Below, piece by piece: positions 1 through 10,107 of a stretch of 64,000 nt of DNA. The notes under the pieces are model-generated. The model did not search any database, was not told the DNA's origin, and saw only the letters and a list, made by a program, of their open reading frames with translations. The stretch covers positions 124,001-188,000 of the forward strand of contig JAFLBR010000002.1 in NCBI GenBank assembly GCA_017303795.1. The letters run 5' to 3'. Origin of the DNA: Cytophagales bacterium. Lineage in GTDB: Bacteria > Bacteroidota > Bacteroidia > Cytophagales > Cyclobacteriaceae. Numbering within the stretch: position 1 is the first letter of the stretch; each line of letters starts with the position of its first letter. The position numbers were made by a program, and so were the translations under genes.

Positions 1-25
1 GAATACCCGTTCTAATTCCAAAACC

Positions 26-1483
26 TCAATCATTTTGCTCACAAAGTTTATTGGCAAACAATTCGTCCTGTGGAATAAAATAAATATTACGATCATCATT
101 CCACTCTACTACGACTGAAGGTTGAACCCCAGGAAAAGTTCTGTCCATCGAAAGTTTGTTGCGGTACAAATCAATTGCACGATGCCCCTCATAGGCCAGT
201 TCAAGTCTCCGCTCCTGCAATACTGCTCCAAGCACGGTGGTTGCCCCTTGCAAATTGGCAAGCGTGTAAAGCGATGCGCTTAATCCGGCACGCGTCCGAA
301 TGACATTTATATCATCCAATGCTTTTTGATTTTGACCATCTTTTGCATACGCTTCCGCGCGGTTCAAATACATTTCAGCAAGCCGCAATACATGTGGCGA
401 ACTTAATGTGATTATATCATCCTGATACGAAAATTTAGTAATAAAGTACTTAGGAATTCCATTACGCGTAACAACGGTAACGCCATCGTTGGCCAACTGC
501 GGCACCACTAATGTGCTACGCACGTCTTGTGAATGTTGAGACATCAGGTTGCGCAGCGGTTCGGATTGATATACTTCACCCCAACCAATCAGATCAGTCA
601 AATACATTGAACCGATGGAAGCCAACCCTTTATCATCAGGAAGTAAATGTTTCATCACTAATATAGATTCATTTGAAGTATAAGTATTATGAAAGAGTTC
701 CAAATAGTTGGCTGTTGTTTCCAACTGGAAGTTTGGCGACTCAATAGCAAGGGTGGCATATTCAATAGTCTTCGCGTGATTTTCCATGTACAAATAAGCC
801 CGCGATAACAATGCCCACGCTGCTTCTTTGGAGGCATATTCATTACCACGGCTCGTTCCGTTAGCCATTAATTGTGCTGCTTTCAATAAATCGGCAACAA
901 CTTGATCGTACGATTCGCCCACGGTGGCGCGCGCCTGAAGGTCAGGTGAAGCGCTATTAAGGCGTAATATGATACCTTTATTATCTGTTCCGTGCGAATA
1001 GGGCTTCGCAAACAAACGCAACAAATCAAATTGCGCTAAAGCCCGCATAAAATAGTTCTCTCCTAACAGATAATCATTAGCAGCACTCGATCCTTCTTCG
1101 GCAGACTCAATATTCTGGTTGGCTGCGTTGATCATTTTGTATGCGATGTACCATACATACGTAGCATTTTCCATAGCAGGAAAATGTTGCCTTGTTGCTG
1201 CAAAGAAAAGCGGATCGGTAGTGGTGCCACTTAGTGTAACATTATCGCTGGCATACTCTAACATTTGATGCATGTTCCGTGCATATGAACTTCGGAAATC
1301 ATCACGCCCTTTGTACGGTAACCTATCTTTCATGAGGGAGTATACACCATTGGTAGCATACAATAACGCATTGGGCACGTCCGCCAGATTTTCTCGCGTT
1401 ACACCATCAAACGGGTCAATCTCCAGATTACAAGAAGTTGATAGCGTGATAAACAAGACGATGATACTAGTTTTGATCTTCAT
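26..1483 (-). CDS. RagB/SusD family nutrient-binding outer-membrane lipoprotein
   Basis: Surface lipoprotein that caps a SusC-type TonB-dependent channel and binds the glycan or oligosaccharide to be imported. Residues 1-18 form a lipoprotein signal with a Cys at 18 (STSC). The helical TPR-like core carries the family signature around residues 140-160 (NYFMRALAQFDLLRLFAK), and the C-terminal half has the usual RTRAGL and QERRLELAYEGHRAIDLYR segments. At 485 aa the length is typical. The gene lies 12 nt downstream of the SusC gene and is almost certainly cotranscribed with it. The C-terminus lacks the common NPxLxQNPGY ending but otherwise appears intact. The substrate cannot be read from the sequence. 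Confidence 0.95.
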   Translation of the reverse strand: MKIKTSIIVLFITLSTSCNLEIDPFDGVTRENLADVPNALLYATNGVYSLMKDRLPYKGRDDFRSSYARNMHQMLEYASDNVTLSGTTTDPLFFAATRQHFPAMENATYVWYIAYKMINAANQNIESAEEGSSAANDYLLGENYFMRALAQFDLLRLFAKPYSHGTDNKGIILRLNSASPDLQARATVGESYDQVVADLLKAAQLMANGTSRGNEYASKEAAWALLSRAYLYMENHAKTIEYATLAIESPNFQLETTANYLELFHNTYTSNESILVMKHLLPDDKGLASIGSMYLTDLIGWGEVYQSEPLRNLMSQHSQDVRSTLVVPQLANDGVTVVTRNGIPKYFITKFSYQDDIITLSSPHVLRLAEMYLNRAEAYAKDGQNQKALDDINVIRTRAGLSASLYTLANLQGATTVLGAVLQERRLELAYEGHRAIDLYRNKLSMDRTFPGVQPSVVVEWNDDRNIYFIPQDELFANKLCEQND

Positions 1484-1495
1484 ATCGAAAATGTT

Positions 1496-4483
1496 TTAGA
1501 AGCTGATTTGAATTCCAAAAAGATATTGTTTGCTGATGGGGTATTTAAAATCGTTCATACCGGCAATTCCAAACGAAGGCGACTCTGGATCCAAGCCCGA
1601 AAATTTCGTAAAGGTGAACAGGTTATCAGCAGAAACGAATAAGTTAGCCTGCGTCATCTTAACTTTTCTCAACCAATCATTTGGCAGATTATAGTTAAGT
1701 GTAATGTTCCGGATTCTCCAAAAACTTCCATCCTCTAAAAACCGGGATGAAGGTTTGTTGGATTGTAAGTTGCCACCATAAACAGGCTTTGGGTGTGTTG
1801 TTTTATCACCCGCAGTCTGCCATCTACTCCAACCATCTGCTAATTGCATCAAATTGAAGTTGAAGTTTGCACCATCGGCATCAATAAACTCGCGGGTGCG
1901 ATGGTAAACCATATTACCATATTGAAATGAAGAAGAGACCGTGAGCGTAAATCTTTCGTAGGTAAATGCTGAATTTAAACCGCCAAAAAACTTAGGCGTG
2001 GCTGAACCCACAAATTGAAGACTATTTGTTGAGGAGGCATCGGAATAGATATTCGTCACCTCATACCCAATAATATTTCCATTAGCATCTAATACCGCAC
2101 GTTCCCATTGCGGATCTCCGTTTGTTTCATTTACACCCACCCATTTCGGCAAGTACCACGAGTTGATGTCTTGCCCAACCTGAACAGATTGTTTTACGCC
2201 ATCGTAATCTTTGTTAACAGCGGTAGTACCCACCGCTAACGCTTTCACCGTGTTTCGCGCGGAACCTACGTTGAAGCTTACATTCCATTTGAACTTACCT
2301 TGCGTGAGTACATCGCCACTTATGCCAACCTCAACACCTTGGTTTACGATACGTCCAGCATTTTTGAAAACCTCGGCAATACCTTGCGAAGGCGGTAGCT
2401 GCACCTTTAAGAGTAGTTGGTCAGTGTCTTTATAAAAGGCATCAAGATTCACATCAATCTTGTTGAATAACGTCAAGTCTATGCCCACATTACCCGTCTT
2501 GGTTTGCTCCCATCCTAAATCAGCATTAGGCAAAGTTTCAGGATAACCGGCCGAACCACCGTTATATTGAGTCGTGAAATTATACTTAGCCAGGTATTGA
2601 AAGGCCGGGATATTGTCATTGCCAATTACACCATAGCTGGCACGAAGTTTCAAAAATGAAATTGATTTATTCAGCGAAGAGAAGAAGTCTTCTTTGCTAA
2701 CAAGCCATGAACCTGAAAGTGCCCAAAAATTTCCCCACCGCTTGTTGGCTCCAAAAATGGAACTGCCATCGCGCCTGAACGAACCCGTTAAAAAGTATCG
2801 CTCTTTATAATCATAATTCACTTCTGAGAGAACCGATAATGCGCGGGTCTGTAATGTATTACCTGAAATATCCTGTGGATTAGCTACTGCTCCCGGAATC
2901 TTAATGCCGGATACAATTCCATAACCAGAAGCCCCGGCAGTTTCTGCTGTGTATTGCTGGCCTTCAAAGCCGATGAAACCGCCTATTGAATGTAACCCCA
3001 TTTCTTTATTAAGTTTTATCAGATTGGTCGAGATCAGACTCACGCCTTCTGAAACCCCAAAAGAAAGTACACCATTATTAGCACTGCCTTCAATGGTACG
3101 AGAATCTTCGTAGGAGTCGTTGCGATACCCTGCATAGCCCACGCGGTTTCTTGACTGCACGGTAAGCCAGGAATTAACCTGCGCACTTAAAATAATATCT
3201 CCATTTACTGTAAAACCTTTAGTCTTATAATCATTATAAATCGCGCTGTGTAGAATGTTATTTTTGTCCCGCGTAAGGAAATCTGTGGTAGTGGCATCTA
3301 CATACCGAATGGAGCCATCTGAACCATACGGAGAATCGTAGGGTAAATAAAGAAAAGGTTGGTACGGCCACCGCCAATGATAGGAATTGTTTACATCGCG
3401 GGTAATGTTAAGATTTGTGGTAAGTTTTACCTTCTTGCTTACTTCAAAATTTAAATTTGATCGCAAGTTGAAACGTTCATAATCTGTTGTGAGTAACGTG
3501 CCTTGTTCGTTATAATAATCTCCGGCCAGGTAATAACTCACTTTGCCTGATCTTCCACTTGCAGCAACATTATGATTCTGAATTACACCTTGCTTATAAG
3601 CCAATCCTAACCAATCCGTATTCGTTTCCTTAACCGATGCCGGGCGAAGCGCATTGAACTGTGCTGAACTCGCGAACATAGCCCGCTCGGTGTCGTATAA
3701 TTCAGACGCATCCATTATACCAAATTTTCCGGTGGTGATATTGCGAAGACCAACCGTAGCTCTATAGGTAATTTCAGGTTTTTCTGACGTACCCTTTTTT
3801 GTGGTTACAACAATAACACCTGAATTTGCGCGCGAGCCATATAAAGCAATGGCACCCGCATCTTTCAGCACCGTTATACTTTCAATATCGTTTGGATTAT
3901 AACTACCGCCAATTATACCATCTACCACAATCAGCGGACCTCTGTCGGCATTGACCGATGAGTTACCCCGAATTCGGATTTCAGAAGCAGCCCCCGGTGC
4001 GCCCGTTGCAGTAGTTACCTGAACACCGGCAACCTTGCCTTGCAACAGGTACTCCAGGTTTGAACCGGTAACCCCCTTAAGCTTATCGCTCGAAACATTT
4101 ACGACCGAGCCCGTGATCTCTTGCTTCTTTTTTTCAGAGTAGCCAACCACTACCACATCGGATAGCAATTCTACAGCAGGCTCCAGCATCACATTGATTT
4201 CCGTTTGGGTACTCACTGTTATTTCTTGCGAAGCGTAACCAATAAAAGAGAAGATCAGCACTTCATTACGCGAAACAGAAATACCATAAGCACCATTTGC
4301 ATCAGTAGTGGTGCCAAGGGTGGATCCTTTAACAACAATATTTACGCCCGGCATCAGGGAATTGTCATCCTTTGACCGCACAATACCTTTTACCGTTAAT
4401 GTTTGGGCCAAAGCTGTTTCGAATAACAGACAACAGGCTATTATTACCGGCACCGCCTTGATGAGTGGTAGCAATTTATTCAT
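1496..4483 (-). CDS. SusC/RagA family TonB-linked outer-membrane transporter
   Basis: Outer-membrane TonB-dependent channel that imports oligosaccharides together with the adjacent SusD-like lipoprotein. Residues 1-26 are a Sec signal peptide and about 29-110 form a carboxypeptidase-regulatory-like beta domain. A plug domain follows (about 125-235) with the SusC hallmarks LLQGKVAGVQV and LKDAGAIALYGSRA. The 22-strand barrel runs to a C-terminal aromatic residue (LFGIQISF). At 995 aa the length is normal. It is first in a SusC-SusD transcription unit running leftwards. A 250-bp gap upstream separates it from the next gene on the same strand and should hold the promoter. Confidence 0.96.
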   Translation of the reverse strand: MNKLLPLIKAVPVIIACCLLFETALAQTLTVKGIVRSKDDNSLMPGVNIVVKGSTLGTTTDANGAYGISVSRNEVLIFSFIGYASQEITVSTQTEINVMLEPAVELLSDVVVVGYSEKKKQEITGSVVNVSSDKLKGVTGSNLEYLLQGKVAGVQVTTATGAPGAASEIRIRGNSSVNADRGPLIVVDGIIGGSYNPNDIESITVLKDAGAIALYGSRANSGVIVVTTKKGTSEKPEITYRATVGLRNITTGKFGIMDASELYDTERAMFASSAQFNALRPASVKETNTDWLGLAYKQGVIQNHNVAASGRSGKVSYYLAGDYYNEQGTLLTTDYERFNLRSNLNFEVSKKVKLTTNLNITRDVNNSYHWRWPYQPFLYLPYDSPYGSDGSIRYVDATTTDFLTRDKNNILHSAIYNDYKTKGFTVNGDIILSAQVNSWLTVQSRNRVGYAGYRNDSYEDSRTIEGSANNGVLSFGVSEGVSLISTNLIKLNKEMGLHSIGGFIGFEGQQYTAETAGASGYGIVSGIKIPGAVANPQDISGNTLQTRALSVLSEVNYDYKERYFLTGSFRRDGSSIFGANKRWGNFWALSGSWLVSKEDFFSSLNKSISFLKLRASYGVIGNDNIPAFQYLAKYNFTTQYNGGSAGYPETLPNADLGWEQTKTGNVGIDLTLFNKIDVNLDAFYKDTDQLLLKVQLPPSQGIAEVFKNAGRIVNQGVEVGISGDVLTQGKFKWNVSFNVGSARNTVKALAVGTTAVNKDYDGVKQSVQVGQDINSWYLPKWVGVNETNGDPQWERAVLDANGNIIGYEVTNIYSDASSTNSLQFVGSATPKFFGGLNSAFTYERFTLTVSSSFQYGNMVYHRTREFIDADGANFNFNLMQLADGWSRWQTAGDKTTHPKPVYGGNLQSNKPSSRFLEDGSFWRIRNITLNYNLPNDWLRKVKMTQANLFVSADNLFTFTKFSGLDPESPSFGIAGMNDFKYPISKQYLFGIQISF

Positions 4484-4642
4484 GATTTTAAAAGTAAGTT
4501 AAAGAAAGTAATATGCTTGCGAAATATTACTATTTATTGGTTATAAACAAACACTTAATTCATTTTTCTGTCGGCCCGGTTTAAACTAAATCCTGAATTT
4601 TGGCCCGGGTGAAGCTTCGCCAAGGAACTCACAGGCTATGAC

Positions 4643-4663
4643 TTGTGATAAGCGGCATCACAA
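4643..4663. promoter_or_regulatory. Perfect inverted repeat upstream of susC
   Basis: TTGTGAT, 7-nt spacer, ATCACAA: a perfect 7-bp inverted repeat about 160 bp upstream of the SusC start and 71 bp below the stop of the next gene. It resembles a CRP/FNR-type half-site pair, but the inner spacing (9 nt between TGTGA and TCACA) is wider than the classical 6. It could be an operator or a short transcript hairpin; no T-run follows. Confidence 0.3.
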
Positions 4664-4733
4664 AAAGTTCTTAATGGAGAGCGAGTCACAAAAGGAAAGG
4701 ACACTGAGCAGTTTCTCTCTTGGTTCGCAAAAG

Positions 4734-7475
4734 CTACAGCCGAATTAATCTCAGGCTGACGCGTTCGCTCCTAGTGTTTGTTATGGCTACAAAGTAGAGA
4801 CCTGAAGCAAGGTTTGAGAGATCAATCCTGCCAAGGCCATTTAGCACTTCCATTTTATAGGAATGCAGTTTTCTGCCGCTTAAGTCCGCCAGGTCTACGA
4901 TGAATTGACCATCACGTGCTGAGACAAGAAAATAATCTGATGCCGGGTTAGGGTAAATTTTAACATTTTCTTCAACACCCGTTATACTGGTTACCACCTG
5001 CGGAGTGCCGCTAACGATCTCTGAATTTTCGGAAATTCCAACCGCACTGAAGGCGTAAATTCGGTAGTAGTATTTCTTGCCTGTGGTAACTGTATTGTCA
5101 TAATGAACAACATTTTGCCGGGCCAATGTGGCAATTGGTTCAAAACCTGGTGTGGCTTGTTCAGAGCGTTCCAGTACATAACCTGTGCAAGCAGTACAAA
5201 TTTGCCAGGAAACAACCAGTTGTGTTTCGGGCAGATTGGGTGAGTTAGCAACAGTAAAGGCACTTACAGCCGCTGGAGGTAATGCCCGTAAAAACACGGC
5301 CGGTGGCTCGCCAGCTAAAGGCAGGTAGACTTTACTTTTACCTGCCGGTGTAATTTCAGCCGCAACACGAATAAGAAGATTTTGATTTAAGTTTAACAGT
5401 ACACCAAGCCTGATGGAGATTTCAGTAAAGATGCCTTGTTGTTTACGTTTCGTTTTTTCTACAAAAATCCAGTTGCCTGATTGAGCTCTGAAAACAGAAT
5501 CGTTTCGCAATGCGTAATCAAAGCCATTAGTTTGCCACGTTGTTATAGTTAGGCCCGTGAGGATATCGTTGTCGGTATCGAAGTAAATTTTAAACGAAGG
5601 GTTTATGCTACCCTCCACCAAAATGTTAACGCTATCTTTATCGGCTGAAAGCCGAAAGGCATGTGTTAGTCCTTCGGAATAAACACTGGCCACTGGCTTT
5701 GTTGCCTCCCATTCTTCTGGCAAACCATCCGTAGTAAAAGTATAGTAGGGTGGTTGTGTTGCTTTTGTTTCAATCTGGAATTGATTCGAGTGTTCTGAAA
5801 TCTGATTACCATTCGTTAAGCGACTCCGGTAGAAATAAGTAGCATTAGCTGTAAGTGATCTATCCACAAATGAAAAAACATCGGGTGCCAGAATGGCGAG
5901 CTGTTCATAATCAGTTCCATTTAATGAACGTTCAATTATGCGATACTCACTTGCACCGGTAATACCCCAATACAACAATACATTATTTCCAAATGAGGAC
6001 CCTAAAAGACCAGACGGTGCATTGAGTGTTACCGGATTTTCAGTGGGCAAAAAAAAATTTGTTCCGGTATAATCAGGAACAGATGCCGTGTTACTTACTA
6101 CTACTGTATGACCTAAGTTATTATAGCCGGATGCCGGTGACCAGACATTCGCGTTCGCTAATCGAATGGCATACATGGAATTTTCTTTGAGTTGCACAGC
6201 TGGGTCGGGTAAGTGCAAAGAAATTTCATAAGAACCTTGCTCCATGTCAACCGGAAGCCCTGCCGTTAATTCTATTTTTATGGTATCTGTCAAGCTCCAA
6301 CGTCTTGGGTCTTCCTGCGTAAGCAGCCGATACGCTTTTCCAGATGTTGCGTTTTTTAAAATCAACTCCACGGGGCGCGGGTTGTAGGGGTTGGCCCAGC
6401 CCTCGTTAACTAAATGAACATTTACCGTTACTGCACCACCGGGTTTACTGCTGTTTTGCAGTCGCGTTTCTGTAAGGCGGTATCGATAGCCCAACTGTTT
6501 TTCAACTTCATCCATACAACCGTTTGCCGTCCAACCATTTAACACGGTAGGATGATAATCCCGATTCAGGTAAGACCAATGAAAGCGTTTCAGCTCAGCT
6601 AATGCATTGGGACATTCAGAAAGAGGTACAAACGGAGCGCAGGTCTCACCACCCATCGGCAGATACTTTGTCTCTTCTTCCAGGTAAGCTTTCTCTTCTG
6701 TTAAATTAATGTACGTTCCATAATCGTCTGGCGAAGCCAGAAAACAATCGTTGTGATGACCCAAACGCGCTTTGGATGTTCCGGTAAATGCTTCGCCAGT
6801 AGTAATGGCAGGTGTTGATGTTATGAGCTTGCGTTTAATTTGCGGAGTGCGTACTTGTACGGCTCTGTTTGTTGGCAGTGCTTGTAACAAGGCTTGCACT
6901 ACGGCTCTTCTGTTAGCCCAATCGGATTCGTTTGGATTTCCCAGTTGCGCGGAAAAATGATCGGTGTAATACCACTCGCCCCAGGCTCCAATAAAGCCAG
7001 CCTGCATTAAGGCTATTACATCGCCGTTCTGCCTCAGTAACGGCTTTAATTGTTCAATATGCTGAAGCACGCGTGCTGGAGTGGCATCGCCATACGGTGG
7101 AGTTGATTTTTGAGTATAGGCAAATCGTACAATTATTTTGAAACCTGCTTTTCTGGCTACCGCAAAATCCCGTTCCACATTTTCCAGGTAAGCAGCAGAG
7201 ATGGGGCTATTCAAAAAGTTTTGCAAATAGAAAACCCGCAGTAATAACGTGTAGCCATTTCCACGATGCGTATTCAATGTGGCTTCGCTCAGCACATTGT
7301 AATTGCCGGAGAGTGCTTCGGTATGCTTGTAAAATCCCCTTTCGGGATTGGCGAAGTTAGTGGCGTCTTCCGGGTATGCATGGGTAGTGAAAGATTGTGC
7401 AGATGATAAAACCGGAATTGAAAAAATCAACACCAAAAGTGTTACGTGTTTTTTTAAAGCCATTCTAATACTCAT
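4734..7475 (-). CDS. DUF4874/DUF4832 secreted multidomain protein with T9SS sorting domain
   Basis: Secreted, probably cell-surface protein, 913 aa. Signal peptide 1-26. DUF4874 (about 33-200) and DUF4832 (about 215-455) follow, with motifs shared with two paralogs in this window: NPERGFY, an LLRVFYL strand, GFIGAWGEWYYTD (Glu167), HNDCFLAS and MGGETC. After these come a fibronectin-III-like segment (about 480-565), a CBM9-like beta-sandwich (about 575-720), a second Fn3 (about 730-830) and a type IX secretion C-terminal domain (YPNPASDYF, about 838-913). The strand-end glutamate in a barrel-like N-terminal region suggests a glycoside-hydrolase-like fold, but no activity is established for the family here. 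It lies beside SusC/D, so a role in glycan breakdown or binding is inferred. Confidence 0.88.
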   Translation of the reverse strand: MSIRMALKKHVTLLVLIFSIPVLSSAQSFTTHAYPEDATNFANPERGFYKHTEALSGNYNVLSEATLNTHRGNGYTLLLRVFYLQNFLNSPISAAYLENVERDFAVARKAGFKIIVRFAYTQKSTPPYGDATPARVLQHIEQLKPLLRQNGDVIALMQAGFIGAWGEWYYTDHFSAQLGNPNESDWANRRAVVQALLQALPTNRAVQVRTPQIKRKLITSTPAITTGEAFTGTSKARLGHHNDCFLASPDDYGTYINLTEEKAYLEEETKYLPMGGETCAPFVPLSECPNALAELKRFHWSYLNRDYHPTVLNGWTANGCMDEVEKQLGYRYRLTETRLQNSSKPGGAVTVNVHLVNEGWANPYNPRPVELILKNATSGKAYRLLTQEDPRRWSLTDTIKIELTAGLPVDMEQGSYEISLHLPDPAVQLKENSMYAIRLANANVWSPASGYNNLGHTVVVSNTASVPDYTGTNFFLPTENPVTLNAPSGLLGSSFGNNVLLYWGITGASEYRIIERSLNGTDYEQLAILAPDVFSFVDRSLTANATYFYRSRLTNGNQISEHSNQFQIETKATQPPYYTFTTDGLPEEWEATKPVASVYSEGLTHAFRLSADKDSVNILVEGSINPSFKIYFDTDNDILTGLTITTWQTNGFDYALRNDSVFRAQSGNWIFVEKTKRKQQGIFTEISIRLGVLLNLNQNLLIRVAAEITPAGKSKVYLPLAGEPPAVFLRALPPAAVSAFTVANSPNLPETQLVVSWQICTACTGYVLERSEQATPGFEPIATLARQNVVHYDNTVTTGKKYYYRIYAFSAVGISENSEIVSGTPQVVTSITGVEENVKIYPNPASDYFLVSARDGQFIVDLADLSGRKLHSYKMEVLNGLGRIDLSNLASGLYFVAITNTRSERVSLRLIRL

Positions 7476-7522
7476 GATGTAGCAAGTTAAACTTGTTGGT
7501 TCTACTACTCAAAAAACAAAAC

Positions 7523-8881
7523 TCAAAAATCATCACCTCGTGCAAACTCATTCTTTCTATTCATCCATTTTCCCTGCGTAAAATCCGGGAAATCTACGGT
7601 CTCACCACCTAATCGGATAGACGTTTCGGAAAGAGGCGTAATCGCACTCCACGTCACAGCATCATACACATCTTGTGGGGTGTTTGTTTTTCTTTTTACC
7701 GACTCCACAAATGCATGCAGTACAAACCAGTCCATACCACCATGGCCGGCACCGGCTGCTTCATGGGTGTATTTTTTCCAAAGCGGGTGGTCATACTTAT
7801 CTAACCACGCTTGTGCGTCATCCCACCCGTGTGGGGTCTTGCTTTTACCTTCCACGTAGATGGAATTATTCACATCCATCCACAGCCCGTTGGTTCCCTG
7901 CACTCTAAAGCCAAGGGAATAAGGGCGGGGTAGGTTGGTATCATGCTGCAATAAAATTGTTTCACCATTGTTGCATTTAAGCATGGTGGTTACAATATCA
8001 CCCAATTTAAATTCTACTTTAGCATTGGGGTGCGCTGCACCTCCTTGTTTAATTACATAATCGCGCAAACCTCGGGCTTTGGAAGCATACGAAACTAATT
8101 CTGTAATTCGATTGCCGCGGTTAATATCAATCATCATGGCCACCGGGCCAATTCCATGTGTAGGATACAAATCTCCGTTGCGCATAACCGAGTGTTGCGT
8201 ACGCCATTGGGCTTCTGAAAAACCTTTCTCGCCAAACTCAACACCCCCGCCATAGGCGTCTTGGCCATTGTTAAATTTTACTGCGCGCAAATCATGCTGA
8301 TAGCCACCTTGTACATGCACAATTTCGCCAAACACATTTTGGCGCACCATGTTTAGTACTGCCATTACATCGCGCCTGTAACACACATTCTCCAACATCA
8401 TTAAAGGCATGCCCGTACGCTCGCTGGTGTGTACCAATTCCCAGCACTCTTCAACCGTTTGTCCGGTTATCACTTCACAGCCCACATACTTTCTGGCATT
8501 CATGGCATCCAGACACATTACCGTGTGCCACTCCCACGGGGTGGAAATAATAACGGCATCAAGGTCTTTGTTTTCCAGCATCTTGCGATAGCCGTATGCA
8601 CCATCCATTATAACTTGGGGTATAAGCTTGCCCGATTTTTTAATCAGATACTTGCTCATGTCGATCATGCGTTGTTGCACATCACAGATGGCGACTACAT
8701 CAACATCGTTTCGTTCCAACGCCAGCTTGAGGGTGCCTTGCCCGCGAAGACCAACGCCAATAAAGCCAAGCCGAGCTTTGGTTGCGGATCCTGAAAATAC
8801 CTGACCGGGTAGAATTGAAAAGGCCATGCTGGCTAAGGCTGCGGACTTGATGAATTTTCTTCGTGATGAATTTTGATGCAT
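7523..8881 (-). CDS. TAT-exported Gfo/Idh/MocA protein, GH109-like
   Basis: NAD(P)-dependent oxidoreductase-fold protein, 452 aa. The N-terminus carries a twin-arginine signal (SRRKFIKSAA, residues 6-15). The Rossmann glycine motif GFIGVGLRGQG is at 39-49. Segments ECWELVHTSERTGMPLMMLE and YPTHGIGP (239-246) match the pattern of GH109 alpha-N-acetylgalactosaminidases, which use bound NAD+ in a redox-assisted hydrolysis. A GH109-type glycosidase is therefore the leading call; a plain sugar dehydrogenase of the same superfamily is the alternative. It lies 47 bp upstream of the DUF4832 gene on the same strand and may be cotranscribed with it. A terminator separates it from the PKD lipoprotein gene upstream. 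Confidence 0.88.
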   Translation of the reverse strand: MHQNSSRRKFIKSAALASMAFSILPGQVFSGSATKARLGFIGVGLRGQGTLKLALERNDVDVVAICDVQQRMIDMSKYLIKKSGKLIPQVIMDGAYGYRKMLENKDLDAVIISTPWEWHTVMCLDAMNARKYVGCEVITGQTVEECWELVHTSERTGMPLMMLENVCYRRDVMAVLNMVRQNVFGEIVHVQGGYQHDLRAVKFNNGQDAYGGGVEFGEKGFSEAQWRTQHSVMRNGDLYPTHGIGPVAMMIDINRGNRITELVSYASKARGLRDYVIKQGGAAHPNAKVEFKLGDIVTTMLKCNNGETILLQHDTNLPRPYSLGFRVQGTNGLWMDVNNSIYVEGKSKTPHGWDDAQAWLDKYDHPLWKKYTHEAAGAGHGGMDWFVLHAFVESVKRKTNTPQDVYDAVTWSAITPLSETSIRLGGETVDFPDFTQGKWMNRKNEFARGDDF

Positions 8882-8913
8882 ACGTTACATTTTAAAACTT
8901 CTGACTTATAAAA

Positions 8914-8944
8914 GATAAAGGCACCCTTATGGAGTGCCCTTATC
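8914..8944 (-). terminator. Rho-independent terminator after PKD lipoprotein gene
   Basis: On the minus strand a hairpin GATAAGGGCAC / GTGCCTTTATC with a short loop is followed by TTTTAT. It lies 18 bp below the PKD lipoprotein stop and insulates that gene from the downstream GH109-like gene. Confidence 0.75.
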
Positions 8945-8961
8945 TAAACCCTAAAACAATT

Positions 8962-9921
8962 TTATTTCGTGAGATCGATTTCCAACAACTTACCAGTAGC
9001 CGTATTGTCTTTAGGGAAAGTTCCTAAAGTAGCCCATGTTTCTGTATAATTTCGAGACTTTTCTTGCGCTCCGCCAGCGGCAAAGTAATAGTTGCCATCA
9101 ACATCCACCACGGCAAATGTTAACTTAGATGCGAGATTGGTAAACGCAGCGCGGGAAATTGAGAATTCAATTCCCTTCCCTGAACCAACTGTGGCAAAAT
9201 TCGAAGATTTGATAATGTTTGCCCCAATTTCACCAACTTTGTCAAATAAAAATTCAGTAACAAGGGCTGTTGACTTATGTTTGAATAACTCCGCGTCCCG
9301 CATCACAGAAAAATCGCCTTCAATAAGGTAATCTGCGCCATAGCCTTCAGGGTACCAACCGCTGAAATATCCGGTTGCCGGATTATTGTCTGTATTCAAA
9401 TACACATCAAAGAATCCGTTAAGTCCACCAGCTGTAGCCCCTGGACCGCCTGGTCCAGCAGTCCCTTCAACATAGAAATAGATTTTCAACGCATCATAAT
9501 CAACTTTCACTTTGGTAATGCTTCCAAATTTTTCAGGAGCCACCACCTCAGGAACATTAACCCACTCTGCAAAGTTGCCATCAATTACAACAGCCGAGGA
9601 CTTGGCAAGCGTAATGACATCCGGTAACGATAACTTACTTCCACCATCTCCTTTTACTTCCAGAGTAACAGTATAATCGCCATAAACCGAGTAGGTGTGG
9701 ACTGGATCTTTTTCTGTTGATGTAGATCCATCCCCAAAGGTCCATAAGAAAGTGGAGCCATTTGAAGACGTGTTGGTAAAGGTGACTTCTCTACCATCCG
9801 CCTCATACGTGAAACTGGCAGTAGGAGGGGTGGGATCATCTTCGCAAGCCGACATAAACAAGACAGCGACCAGACAGGCAACACTTAACATGCCACTAAG
9901 CATAAGTTTAAACTTTCTCAT
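8962..9921 (-). CDS. PKD-domain surface lipoprotein with CBM9-like module
   Basis: Probable surface glycan-binding lipoprotein, 319 aa. The lipobox FMSAC gives an acylated Cys at 26. A PKD domain occupies about 33-105 (FLWTFGDGSTSTEKDPVHTY). A beta-sandwich of the CBM9-like type fills about 112-319 and contains the YLNTDNNPATGY and GADYLIEG motifs that recur many times in the large DUF4832 protein of this locus. In SusCD loci such proteins take the SusE/F position of accessory binders. It is divergent from the DUF4832 lipoprotein gene starting at 10108 and has its own terminator downstream. Confidence 0.85.
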   Translation of the reverse strand: MRKFKLMLSGMLSVACLVAVLFMSACEDDPTPPTASFTYEADGREVTFTNTSSNGSTFLWTFGDGSTSTEKDPVHTYSVYGDYTVTLEVKGDGGSKLSLPDVITLAKSSAVVIDGNFAEWVNVPEVVAPEKFGSITKVKVDYDALKIYFYVEGTAGPGGPGATAGGLNGFFDVYLNTDNNPATGYFSGWYPEGYGADYLIEGDFSVMRDAELFKHKSTALVTEFLFDKVGEIGANIIKSSNFATVGSGKGIEFSISRAAFTNLASKLTFAVVDVDGNYYFAAGGAQEKSRNYTETWATLGTFPKDNTATGKLLEIDLTK

Positions 9922-10107
9922 AAAATTTGGTTTTGTTTTAGCTTTTTATAAGTTGATTTATTGTAATAACAACGATATAAAAGTATAAAAGCAATTAAAC
10001 AAAAGCAATAATGTTTCTTTTAATTTTTATTTATCGAAATAAATCTCCTATAAATGCAATAAAAACAGGATATTCGAGCGTTCTTTCTTCAAACGTAGCT
10101 CAGGCTT

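Noticed and set aside
8409-8794. Plus-strand open frames inside the GH109-like gene
   Set aside because: They lie antisense to a well-supported gene and show no recognisable protein features.
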